A stretch of 64,000 nt of DNA. Source: Polynucleobacter sp. 71A-WALBACH. Lineage in GTDB: Bacteria; Pseudomonadota; Gammaproteobacteria; Burkholderiales; Burkholderiaceae. The notes beneath the pieces are model-generated. The model searched no databases, was not told the DNA's origin, and was given only the letters and a program-made list of their open reading frames with translations. Location: positions 1,158,449-1,222,448 of the forward strand of contig NZ_JACVOP010000001.1 in the NCBI RefSeq assembly GCF_018882365.1, written 5' to 3'. Positions 28,892 through 35,644 of this stretch are shown here, piece after piece (the first letter of the stretch is position 1; the number at the start of each line of letters is the position of its first letter). Both the position numbers and the translations under genes were made by a program.

Positions 28892-29035
28892 GTAGTGTGC
28901 AGTGTTTAACTTGAGCTTCTAACGTGGGGAGTAGGTTCAAGCGAATTTGTCATGGATGGATGCACTGCACACTTCCCCCATATCTGCTTGATGTTTCCTA
29001 TGAGGTCTTTTGCCACCATTGGGTGGCATTTTTTT
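28892..29035 (+). ncRNA. Probable FNR-controlled small RNA, about 145 nt
   Basis: The interval begins at the start predicted from FNR box 2 and ends in a strong intrinsic terminator, with no open frame of note. The 5' end holds AGTGTGCAGTG (28894-28904), which pairs perfectly over 11 bp with CACTGCACACT (28963-28973). An inner CTTGA/TCAAG helix is possible. The hairpin loop contains GGGGAG. A C-rich single-stranded stretch CTTCCCCCA follows the long stem, a type of seed that can pair with Shine-Dalgarno sequences or with the loop GGGGAG. The neighbouring minus-strand gene ends after the terminator, so the element stands alone. Existence as an RNA is inferred from promoter, structure and terminator together. 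Confidence 0.6.
29011..29035 (+). terminator. Intrinsic terminator of the probable sRNA
   Basis: TGCCACC and GGTGGCA form a perfect 7-bp stem around ATTG and run into seven T. It is oriented for plus-strand transcription although no plus-strand protein gene lies upstream. The minus orientation lacks a T-run. Confidence 0.85.
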
Positions 29036-29046
29036 GCGCTGCTATT

Positions 29047-29373
29047 TCATGAAAAATGCTCTAAAGCTGTTCCCAAAAATTCAGCAATCATGATCTCCCC
29101 ATCTTTGGGATGTGCCCGAAAATACTCCTCATAGAAAATTTCAACTTGATGTCGGTTAAGTTGATCCAGGCAGCCTTTACCTAGCTTTCTTCTAAACCAA
29201 TCAATATGACCACAAATAATATCGATGTCGTTGGCCAGAACTGCTTGTCTTAGGCTATCGATAAATTGTTCATCGCTTTTACCCTTTAGGCTGGCAAGAC
29301 CCAGTACAACATCCTCTGGAGTTGAGCAGGTGATATCACCCACTTCGCGGATAGAGTTCAATTTAACGTTCAT
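29047..29373 (-). CDS. Hypothetical protein behind FNR box 3
   Basis: 108 residues from ATG 29373. A TTG start at 29388 is also possible, and neither has a good Shine-Dalgarno. It is soluble and mostly helical by composition, with a central HIDWFRRKLGKG segment and an acidic C-terminus. No family was recognised. An FNR box lies 69 bp upstream (29442-29455) with TAAGAT 21 bp from it on this strand, predicting expression under low oxygen. Confidence 0.6.
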   Translation of the reverse strand: MNVKLNSIREVGDITCSTPEDVVLGLASLKGKSDEQFIDSLRQAVLANDIDIICGHIDWFRRKLGKGCLDQLNRHQVEIFYEEYFRAHPKDGEIMIAEFLGTALEHFS

Positions 29374-29441
29374 CGATAGGCTTATCAAGTTAAGAAGGTT
29401 AGTTAGAGATTGGAATCTTAGGTCCTGAAGTTGGCAGAAGT

Positions 29442-29455
29442 TTGAGTTTTATCAA
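29442..29455. promoter_or_regulatory. FNR box 3, between a hypothetical gene and the phasin gene
   Basis: TTGAGTTTTATCAA matches 9 of the 10 conserved positions. Going left, TAAGAT (29415-29420) lies 21 bp away. Going right, GCTAAT (29477-29482) lies 21 bp away. It may serve both directions. Confidence 0.6.
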
Positions 29456-29518
29456 AAAATTGAATTTAAAGCCCTAGCTAATTAACCAGTTCTTCATTTT
29501 TAGCATTTTTGCTGATTA

Positions 29519-29532
29519 TTGCGATATGTCAA
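29519..29532 (+). promoter_or_regulatory. Degenerate FNR-like site before the phasin gene
   Basis: TTGCGATATGTCAA keeps 7 of 10 consensus positions. TAGGAT follows 21 bp downstream (29554-29559), the same geometry as the better boxes. Alone it would be weak evidence. Confidence 0.35.
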
Positions 29533-29584
29533 AAAATGGATGATTTAGAGCGATAGGATGATCGCTTACGAAAAGGAGATAAAA

Positions 29585-30130
29585 ATGGGTGTAAATCAGT
29601 TAGGTGAGAAGTTCAATAAGATGCATCATTCAAGTATGAAAAGTACACAAGTATTGGGTAAGATGGCTGCCGAAGGCGCTAAGAATGTATCTCAAGCACA
29701 TGCTTCCTTAGCTAATCATGTTGCAAAAAATATGCAGATGGCTGCTGCCAATATGATGACTGCGAAGAGTCCAGAGGAGATTTGGGCGGTAATGAAGGGT
29801 AATGGAAGTGCTCCATTTTCAGAGGAATTGAAGGCATATCAAGAGTCTATGCGGAAAGCGCTAAATGATTATGCCCATGAATTCTCCGAGGTGAACGATG
29901 AATTATTTGAGCATACTAAAGATGGGTTGGATGAATTCTTTAAAGTGGCTTGTCAAAATGCACCCGATGGTACGGAGGTCTTAATTAAGCCATACCAGTC
30001 TGCTTTCAATGCTTGTTTTGAGGGTATGCAGAAAATTCAACAACTCATGACTGGCTACCTAGACAATATAGAAGGTGGCATGAGTCAGCTGAATCAAAAA
30101 TCTTCATCTACATCACATGCTCGAAAGTGA
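29585..30130 (+). CDS. Phasin-family protein
   Basis: 181 residues from ATG 29585, chosen because AAGGAG stands 6 nt upstream. A frame extending to 29558 is open but unnecessary. The sequence is helical, amphipathic and free of membrane segments, with the phasin-like block from about 40 to 150 (MQMAAANMMTAKSPEEIWA). Phasins coat polyhydroxyalkanoate granules and can also act as chaperones. No PHA synthase is in the window. Two FNR-like sites lie upstream, suggesting induction at low oxygen, when carbon storage is expected. Confidence 0.8.
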   Translation: MGVNQLGEKFNKMHHSSMKSTQVLGKMAAEGAKNVSQAHASLANHVAKNMQMAAANMMTAKSPEEIWAVMKGNGSAPFSEELKAYQESMRKALNDYAHEFSEVNDELFEHTKDGLDEFFKVACQNAPDGTEVLIKPYQSAFNACFEGMQKIQQLMTGYLDNIEGGMSQLNQKSSSTSHARK

Positions 30131-30186
30131 AGAGTTCTATTGGGGCGCCAAGCCTTTGGCTGGCCCCCAGTTGATTCCCTTTGAAT

Positions 30187-30810
30187 CTAGGTATTCTCTA
30201 AGGAGAGTGACTTCCAAGACAGAATTTCAGGGGGCTTTCGATCAATCTTAGGAGTGAATGTGGATGGCTTACCAAGAATAATTGGTGCGATCACTCTTGC
30301 TCCTTCGGGAATACTTAACTCACTCTTCCATTCAGGCGTATTGAGGATGTCAACCGCAAATCCAATCACACAACTTCCAAGACCATGCGAGTAGGCGGCT
30401 AACATCAGATTCTCAGCTGCTAGCCAGCAATCGGCCTCCACAAATCTTCCGGGAAATTTACCGCAAATTAAGACTAAGGTGCTGGCATTGTAAAAAATCT
30501 CAAAGCCCTTTGTTTGCACAATCTTGATTGCATTTTGAGAGAATGTGCTTTTGTCCGATCTCGTGGCCAATATTGCTTCCTTGATTTCATTTGAAATCCG
30601 ATGCAGGAGTCCTTGGTCTTGAATTACCGAAAAAGCGCAAGGCTCTTCATGCATGGCAGTGGGAGCCTGAGCCGCCGCCTTGAGTAGGGTGGTAAGCAGC
30701 TCTGAATCCACTATTTCATCAGTAAAATGCCGCACGGATCTTCTGGAATAGATCGCCTCTGTTACCGTGATCGGATGGGTACCCATCGCATCGTTAAACT
30801 TTCGTGTCAT
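30187..30810 (-). CDS. Nitroreductase-family flavoprotein
   Basis: 207 residues. The N-terminal SRRSVRHFTDE and APTAMHEEP segments are the FMN-binding features of the nitroreductase superfamily. The C-terminal GLGSCVIGFA block also matches. These enzymes use NAD(P)H to reduce nitroaromatics, quinones or other acceptors. The physiological substrate is unknown. AGGAAG precedes the ATG by 5 nt. It lies 28 bp downstream of the BON-domain gene and is probably cotranscribed from the FNR box at 31583. Confidence 0.85.
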   Translation of the reverse strand: MTRKFNDAMGTHPITVTEAIYSRRSVRHFTDEIVDSELLTTLLKAAAQAPTAMHEEPCAFSVIQDQGLLHRISNEIKEAILATRSDKSTFSQNAIKIVQTKGFEIFYNASTLVLICGKFPGRFVEADCWLAAENLMLAAYSHGLGSCVIGFAVDILNTPEWKSELSIPEGARVIAPIILGKPSTFTPKIDRKPPEILSWKSLSLENT

Positions 30811-30838
30811 AACACTTCCTCAAATTAATGGTGGCTCA

Positions 30839-31489
30839 TTAGGTAAATGAGGTGTTATCGATTACTTTCTTAACGCCTGGAACTGCCCATACCGCATCGA
30901 TTGCAAGAGTCCTTTCCTTCCAATCATGAATTTTCCCGCCGAGCGTGACTTCATCGCCATGAATGCTCACCGTAATCTCTTGTGCTTCTTCGTGAGCACG
31001 ACGTTTGAGTGCTCGCTCAATATCAATTTTTACGGCATTAACAGAGATAGCCGGTTTCACCATAATATGGTTGTAGACGCCACGTACCCCAGTCAAATAA
31101 CGCAATGAATTTTCAGCGGATAAGCGTTCAAAGTGCCATGGTACTTCGCCAGTGAGGGTGATAAACCCATCCTCGACCCTAATAGATACGAGATCTGCGA
31201 GTTTATAAACATTCCATTTGAGCGCTTCCATCGCTGCTTTTGCTATTTCGGTATCACTTTTCTTGCTAGAGCCTGGAAGTACAACGTCTAATTCAATTGC
31301 GATGAACTTAACCCCCGCAACCCTTTTAGCAGCTTGCTCGGCATTCCACTTCTCGGCAAAGCTATCAACATGCCCTGAAAGGGTTACGACACCATGTTTA
31401 ACCTCAACTCCGATATGAGCTGCGTTCACCTTTGGCTCCCACTTCAGTTCAGCCATGACATCTTGTTGGATTTGAAGATCTGTTTTCAT
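30839..31489 (-). CDS. Triple BON-domain protein (OsmY-like)
   Basis: 216 residues made of three successive BON domains (about 5-75, 78-145, 148-215). Each contains the GV(V/F)TLSG-type core (HGVVTLSGHV, DGFITLTGEV, GDEVTLGGKI). BON domains bind membranes or lipids and occur in osmotic-stress proteins. No signal peptide is visible (starts MKTDLQIQQDV), so it is probably cytoplasmic. It is a clear paralogue of the gene at 32379-33032. AGAGGG precedes the start. FNR box 4 lies 93 bp upstream. Confidence 0.85.
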   Translation of the reverse strand: MKTDLQIQQDVMAELKWEPKVNAAHIGVEVKHGVVTLSGHVDSFAEKWNAEQAAKRVAGVKFIAIELDVVLPGSSKKSDTEIAKAAMEALKWNVYKLADLVSIRVEDGFITLTGEVPWHFERLSAENSLRYLTGVRGVYNHIMVKPAISVNAVKIDIERALKRRAHEEAQEITVSIHGDEVTLGGKIHDWKERTLAIDAVWAVPGVKKVIDNTSFT

Positions 31490-31582
31490 TTTTCCCTCTA
31501 AGTATTTTGTATTGGGATGTCAGCCTCTAATTAAAGAGCCCGCATCTAAGTCAAAACTGTAAGGGAGGCTGAAAACTGAATA

Positions 31583-31596
31583 TTGAGGAATATCAA
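31583..31596 (-). promoter_or_regulatory. FNR box 4, upstream of the first BON-nitroreductase unit
   Basis: On the minus strand the site reads TTGATATTCCTCAA (9 of 10 positions). TACAGT (31556-31561) lies 21 bp downstream on that strand, predicting a start near 31549 and a leader of about 60 nt before the BON gene. Confidence 0.62.
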
Positions 31597-31618
31597 TATT
31601 AGCCAGTAGATTAATGAT

Positions 31619-32356
31619 TCACACCTGGGATATAGACGGTTCTTGAGATGAAGTAGGCTTCATTTCTTTGGGTGCCGGCTGACCGATAAGATCTAGCGGG
31701 GCTTCTGAAGTAATCAGCCCGTTAGCACTTTTCAGGTTAGCTTCTAGCCAATGACGCATTTCATTATCAGGAATGATGATTGGCATTCTTTTGGCATCAC
31801 CTAGTTTATGAAATCGCTTAAGAAGGGGATGTGAACTGGCATCTTTTGTCAAAATGCAGAATGAAATAATATCTTTTCCTAGGTCAACGTTAGTCCATCT
31901 GTCCCATAGGCAAGCCAGTGCGAATGGTTTATTGTCAGATTTTTTAATAATCCATCTCACTGGTGAATCACTCTCATAATTTGGTTGAAAAAATCCTTCA
32001 ATTACGACCAGGGCAAAATGCCTCCGATTCCATGCCGTCCTAAAGCTTGGTTTGGAGCTCACTGTCTCACTGCGGGCGTTGAATGTCTCTCTATGTAAGT
32101 TGGGAATATGATTGGCTGTCATGGATTCGCTCCTAACATTGTGCGTATATTTATTTGATTTACCGCTACTAGCCCAGGAGGGTACTAGACCAAAGTGAGC
32201 TAAGTCACTTTTGTATTCTCCTGCATCAAATGCGGCTCGGATAATTGGACAGTAATATCCTGGATAAATTTCTGTATCAAATTTCTTTGGCAGGGCGATG
32301 GAAAAATGGTCTTGTACCCATAAATTATTTGTAGAGGCAATAAAGTTAAGGCACAT
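31619..32356 (-). CDS. SRAP (YedK/HMCES-like) protein with Glu-to-Gln active-site change
   Basis: 245 residues. Family members crosslink to abasic sites in single-stranded DNA through Cys2, and Cys2 is present (MCLNF). The conserved Asn is in NARSET (N93) and the conserved His in RFHKLGDAKRMP (H183). The catalytic Glu normally found in the GF-Y/F-E motif is replaced by Gln: GFFQP, Q124, codon 31985-31987. The C-terminal 25 residues are a P/S/Q-rich tail. It is the third gene of a probable microprotein-BON-SRAP operon, 22 bp after the BON gene. Crosslinking might be altered, since Cys2 remains. Confidence 0.85.
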   Translation of the reverse strand: MCLNFIASTNNLWVQDHFSIALPKKFDTEIYPGYYCPIIRAAFDAGEYKSDLAHFGLVPSWASSGKSNKYTHNVRSESMTANHIPNLHRETFNARSETVSSKPSFRTAWNRRHFALVVIEGFFQPNYESDSPVRWIIKKSDNKPFALACLWDRWTNVDLGKDIISFCILTKDASSHPLLKRFHKLGDAKRMPIIIPDNEMRHWLEANLKSANGLITSEAPLDLIGQPAPKEMKPTSSQEPSISQV

Positions 32357-32378
32357 AAGTTCTTTGGGTAGATGTTAT

Positions 32379-33032
32379 TTAATTGACGATTTGAATTTTG
32401 TCTACGACATTTTTGACGGAAGGAATTGTCCATGCCGCATTGACCGCAGAATTTCTCTCAGACCAGCTATGTACCTTTCCAGATAGGGTGACAATATTGT
32501 TATCAATGGCAATATCCAAGTTATTAGCCTCATCAATGGCTTGACGTCTAAAAGAATCAGTAATGTCCTTCTTGACTAGCGGAATACTCAGTTTCGGTTC
32601 AACATTAATTAAGCTACAAATTCCAGTAATGCCAATCAAGTTTGCAATGAGGTGTTGGACTAATTCTTTTTGAGAGTGCGACTCTACGGTGCCGCTTAAA
32701 GTGATAAATCCTGCCTCAACCTTGGCTTTAATATTGTTATCAGGGTTAATATTGCTCCAGTTGATTAGGCTCTGAATCTGATAGGAAATTTCGGAATCAC
32801 TTCGGGTGGAGGATCCAGGCAGAATCACCTTGATTTCTTGGGCTAAGGCATTCACACCTTTAACTTGTTTTGTAGCTTTCTCAGCTTTCCACTTTTCGTA
32901 ATAACTTTCTACATGGCCAGACAGGGTAACGACGCCATTTGAAACCTCAACCCCTATATGGCCTGCATGGATATGAGGGTCATGCATTAGTTCAGTAAGC
33001 ACATCCTTTTGAATCTCTAGATCTGTTTTCAT
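32379..33032 (-). CDS. Triple BON-domain protein, second paralogue
   Basis: 217 residues from ATG 33032, where AGGAAGGA stands 8 nt upstream. The frame is open to 33146, but that extension would overlap the small gene at 33058-33201 and is not supported. Three BON repeats with cores NGVVTLSGHV, AGFITLSGTV and NNIVTLSGKV. The N-terminus MKTDLEIQKDV is nearly identical to its paralogue at 30839-31489, so the pair arose by duplication. There is no signal peptide. Probably expressed from FNR box 5. Confidence 0.85.
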   Translation of the reverse strand: MKTDLEIQKDVLTELMHDPHIHAGHIGVEVSNGVVTLSGHVESYYEKWKAEKATKQVKGVNALAQEIKVILPGSSTRSDSEISYQIQSLINWSNINPDNNIKAKVEAGFITLSGTVESHSQKELVQHLIANLIGITGICSLINVEPKLSIPLVKKDITDSFRRQAIDEANNLDIAIDNNIVTLSGKVHSWSERNSAVNAAWTIPSVKNVVDKIQIVN

Positions 33033-33057
33033 CGGAATATCCTTCCTAGTTATGCCA

Positions 33058-33201
33058 TTACTTAGCCGCGCGCCTATTCCGTTTTTTCTTGATTGCTTTA
33101 TCAATCGCCTCCTGCCAGATGAGGCGATCCCATAGTTTCGGATCAATTTCTTTGCTGTTGTTGGACTCCTTGGAATAGTTTCCCGATGCCTTTTTGATCA
33201 T
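33058..33201 (-). CDS. 47-residue lysine-rich microprotein
   Basis: A short frame from ATG 33199-33201 to TAA 33058-33060, preceded by GGGAG at 7-nt spacing. The peptide starts MIKKASGNYSK, has a central PKLWDRLIWQEAIDKAIKK helix and ends KRNRRAAK, so it is strongly basic. It lies 25 bp before the BON gene and 57 bp after FNR box 5, in the position of the first gene of the operon. No family was recognised. A cytoplasmic nucleic-acid- or membrane-associating peptide is possible. A leader role is an alternative. Confidence 0.55.
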   Translation of the reverse strand: MIKKASGNYSKESNNSKEIDPKLWDRLIWQEAIDKAIKKKRNRRAAK

Positions 33202-33257
33202 GTCTTTTCTCCCTGATAGTGGATGATCTGAATTTAATTCTTGCCAAGATTGTTTTT

Positions 33258-33298
33258 TTGATTTTTATCAAGAATTGAATTCCACATGACTCTATAAA
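33258..33298. promoter_or_regulatory. FNR box 5 with divergent promoters
   Basis: TTGATTTTTATCAA (33258-33271) is perfect. Rightward, TATAAA (33293-33298) lies 21 bp after the box, ahead of the truncated gene at 33353. Leftward, a TTAAAT-like -10 region lies about 20 bp away, ahead of the microprotein-BON-SRAP operon. Confidence 0.7.
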
Positions 33299-33352
33299 TC
33301 ACACATGAGATGTCAATCTTCAATCATGAATCAATGAGTCATTGGAGGAAGT

Positions 33353-33586
33353 ATGAAATCGTATTTTTTAAAGACTGCTTTAGCATCAATTGTGCTGGTA
33401 TCAACTATTCAATATTGCTATGCTGAGCTACCTGAAATTGAGAGTCGCAGCAATTTATCTTGCATGATGGGTGGTGTAGGGCTAGATGAATCTCAATCAA
33501 TGCGAGAAGAGGCGAAGAAGTGGCCTTTAGCTATTGAATTTTCAGAGCATATAGATAAGACGGACGCATGGATTTCTGGTGCCTGA
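33353..33586 (+). pseudogene. Secreted protein gene truncated by the IS element
   Basis: A signal peptide (cleavage near CYAEL at about 22-26) and about 50 mature residues ending AWISGA are followed by TGA. That stop codon is the first three bases of the IS left end (33584-33586), so the original gene continued and has lost its 3' part. The original family was not recognised with certainty. A conserved small exported stress protein is plausible given its FNR promoter (box 5, TATAAA at 33293). A Shine-Dalgarno (GGAGG, 33343-33347) precedes the ATG. The remainder is not on the other side of the IS. Confidence 0.75.
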
Positions 33587-33658
33587 ACTGACCTGATTTT
33601 TAGTACCACTCCAAAAGAGAGGATTTTTGATAATCTCTCACTTAAAGGAGTGCTAAAT

Positions 33659-33940
33659 ATGGCAAAAGGCCAACGTCTCAAACCCGAGCAAATCGTCACC
33701 TTATTGCGTCAAATCGATGTTTTAACCACCAATGGCAAAACCTTAGCTCAAGCTTGTAAAGAAGTGGGAACGGTAGAGCAAAGCTACTATCGCTGGCGCA
33801 AGATCTATGGCGGCATGAAGGTCGACCAGGCTCGCAAGTACAAAGATCTGGAAGCGGAAAATACCCGGCTTAAGAAGCTCGTAGCGGACTTATCGCTACG
33901 AGAAGTCATGCTCAAGGAGGTTATTAAGGGAAACTTCTAA
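33659..33940 (+). CDS. IS3-family transposase OrfA
   Basis: 93 residues from ATG 33659, AGGAG 8 nt upstream. It has the OrfA helix-turn-helix (KPEQIVTLLRQ to QSYYRWRKIYGG) and a C-terminal leucine-zipper-like segment (DLEAENTRLKKLVADL). It binds the IS ends. At 33928-33934 the sequence GGGAAAC in the frame G-GGA-AAC is a canonical -1 slippery heptamer two codons before the stop. It would give an OrfAB fusion entering orfB in frame. Confidence 0.92.
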   Translation: MAKGQRLKPEQIVTLLRQIDVLTTNGKTLAQACKEVGTVEQSYYRWRKIYGGMKVDQARKYKDLEAENTRLKKLVADLSLREVMLKEVIKGNF

Positions 33941-33975
33941 GCCCTGCTAAGCGTAAAAATGCAGCGCAGCTACTC

Positions 33976-34800
33976 ATGGATCGGTATTACATCTCTGAGC
34001 GGACTGCCTGCAGTTTAGTGGGGCTATCGAGAGCCGCTTATCGGTATATGCCGCTGCCTAAAGATGACGAAGAGCCGCTTAGAGCCGAGGTCATCCGCAT
34101 GGCGAGCACCTATGGCAGGTACGGCTACCGATTTATTGCCGGGATGATGCGTAATGCCGGTTGGGGCCAAGCTACCACCGCAAAGGTCGCTCGTATCTGG
34201 CGGCAAGAAGGCCTAAAGATCCCACAAAAGCAGCCTCCTAGAGGCAGACTCTGGTTTAACGATGGCAGCTGTATGCGCCTGCGAGCTACTGCCCCCAATC
34301 ATGTGTGGAGTTACGATTTTGTCTTTATTAGAGATGCGTATGGTGGCAAGATCCGCATGCTCACCCTAATTGATGAGTTCAGTAGAAAATGCTTAACGAT
34401 CCACTGCGCCAGAAGAATTGGTTCGATCCAAGTGATTGAACAACTGGCGAACGCCATGATTGACAACGGTATCCCAGAGTACATCCGAAGTGATAATGGC
34501 CCAGAATTTATTGCTAAAGACCTGCGTAGTTGGTTATCTGGCATTGGGGTCAAAACTGCTTATATTGAACCAGGGAGCCCTTGGGAGAATGGCTTTTGTG
34601 AGAGCTTTAATGGCACCTTCAGAGACAACCTCCTTGATGGAGAAATCTTCTATAGCTTGAAGGAGGCACAGATCATCGTGGGGGAGTGGGTTAAACATTA
34701 CAACCATGTCAGGCCCCATAGTGCTTTAGGTTACAGACCACCAGCACCTCAAACCCAAGTACCCAAACTCATACAGAATCAACCCATGTTGCTGCAATGA
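33976..34800 (+). CDS. IS3-family transposase OrfB (rve integrase core)
   Basis: 274 residues as an independent frame, longer when made as the OrfAB fusion through the heptamer at 33928. The DDE triad is visible: WSYDFVF, RSDNGPEF and ENGFCESFNG. The C-terminal HYNHVRPHSALGYRPP is typical. It carries out cleavage and strand transfer. Its stop codon overlaps an ATG (34797) that reads into the truncated GGDEF gene, so the IS could supply translation to that remnant. Confidence 0.93.
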   Translation: MDRYYISERTACSLVGLSRAAYRYMPLPKDDEEPLRAEVIRMASTYGRYGYRFIAGMMRNAGWGQATTAKVARIWRQEGLKIPQKQPPRGRLWFNDGSCMRLRATAPNHVWSYDFVFIRDAYGGKIRMLTLIDEFSRKCLTIHCARRIGSIQVIEQLANAMIDNGIPEYIRSDNGPEFIAKDLRSWLSGIGVKTAYIEPGSPWENGFCESFNGTFRDNLLDGEIFYSLKEAQIIVGEWVKHYNHVRPHSALGYRPPAPQTQVPKLIQNQPMLLQ

Positions 34801-34853
34801 TTTACTATAGAAAAACTCTCTTTGGTAATGGACCTAAATTGACAGCAGTTCAG

Positions 34854-35534
34854 ATGGAAACATATAAAAATTCAGCTGATCCCTTGCTCAATAATTTGCG
34901 ATTGAACATCATGCTGTCTGTACTAATTTTATTTTTAGGGCTATCTGGCGTCACCCTGATGCTCTTTTACCGAGCGAAACAAAGAACACAAGAAGAAGAA
35001 TTACGCTTAATTAATAGTAACGAGGTGCTGCATGACGCAGCTCATTTTGATACCTTGACTAAATTGCCTAACCGCCTGTCTCTCGATGGTCTATTGGAGA
35101 GGGCTAAGGCGGTTGCGAGAGTAGATTCAGACTTATTGGCAATTTGCTTCTTGGATTTAGATGGTTTCAAGGAGGTAAATGATCGAATGGGTCATTTATC
35201 TGGAGACAATCTTTTAATTGCTGCAGCAGGGCGCATGAAAAAAGCAGTGCGCGATAGTGACTCCGTGATTCGCTTGGGAGGGGATGAGTTTGTTCTCATC
35301 CTAGGTGGTATAAAAAATGAGACTCAACTAAAGATTCTGCTAAATCGAATGTTGAGTTTGCTATCCGCCCCATTTATGATCGATGGGCGGAATATCTCTA
35401 TCAGTGCCAGTATTGGGGTGACGATTTATCCTAAGGACAACGCGGCCACTACTGATTTATTGGCACATGCGGATTCTGCTATGTATGTTGCTAAGAACCG
35501 GGGCAAGAATGCTTGGGAACTCTACGCCCCCTAA
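34854..35534 (+). pseudogene. Diguanylate cyclase gene truncated at its 5' end by the IS
   Basis: Coding sequence resumes right after the IS right end: a short extracytoplasmic remnant, one membrane helix (about 15-40) and a complete GGDEF domain of about 170 residues. The active site GGDEF and the inhibitory I-site RDSD five residues before it are intact. The missing 5' part presumably encoded a periplasmic sensor. The frame is open back to ATG 34797 inside the IS, which overlaps the orfB stop (ATGA), so a sensorless, membrane-anchored cyclase could still be produced. It may have been the local cyclase for the downstream nfr operon, which is inference. Confidence 0.75.
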
Positions 35535-35644
35535 CTTTTTATTGGTCTTGATGGCAGCTATTTCAGCGGCTATTAGCTATTGGGTTAATAATCGGTTAAG
35601 CTTGATATCGGTAGATTAATCAATATTCAAAGAGGTTCAATGCA

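Larger units (their letters stand above)
33584..34852 (+). mobile_element. IS3-family insertion sequence (probably IS407 group), 1269 bp
   Basis: Left end TGAACTGACCTGATTTTTAG (33584 on) and right end, read inverted, TGAACTGCTGTCAATTTAGG (from 34852) share seven identical terminal bases and scattered further matches, as expected of IS3-type inverted repeats. Inside are orfA and orfB with a -1 frameshift signal. Flanking bases (TGCC left, GATG right) are not a target duplication. The two flanking genes are unrelated and both truncated, so the insertion was probably followed by a deletion or recombination. Both ORFs look intact and the element may still be active. Confidence 0.85.

Noticed and set aside
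30139-30171. GC-rich imperfect hairpin after the phasin gene
   Set aside because: The stem has several mismatches and no T-run follows, so I do not call it a terminator.
33096-33111. TTGAT-N6-ATCAA inside the microprotein gene
   Set aside because: The spacer is 6 instead of 4 and it is coding sequence.
35540-35619. Short hydrophobic frame (MAAISAAISYWVNNR...) after the GGDEF remnant
   Set aside because: Only 23 codons, no Shine-Dalgarno and out of frame with the neighbour. Probably chance.
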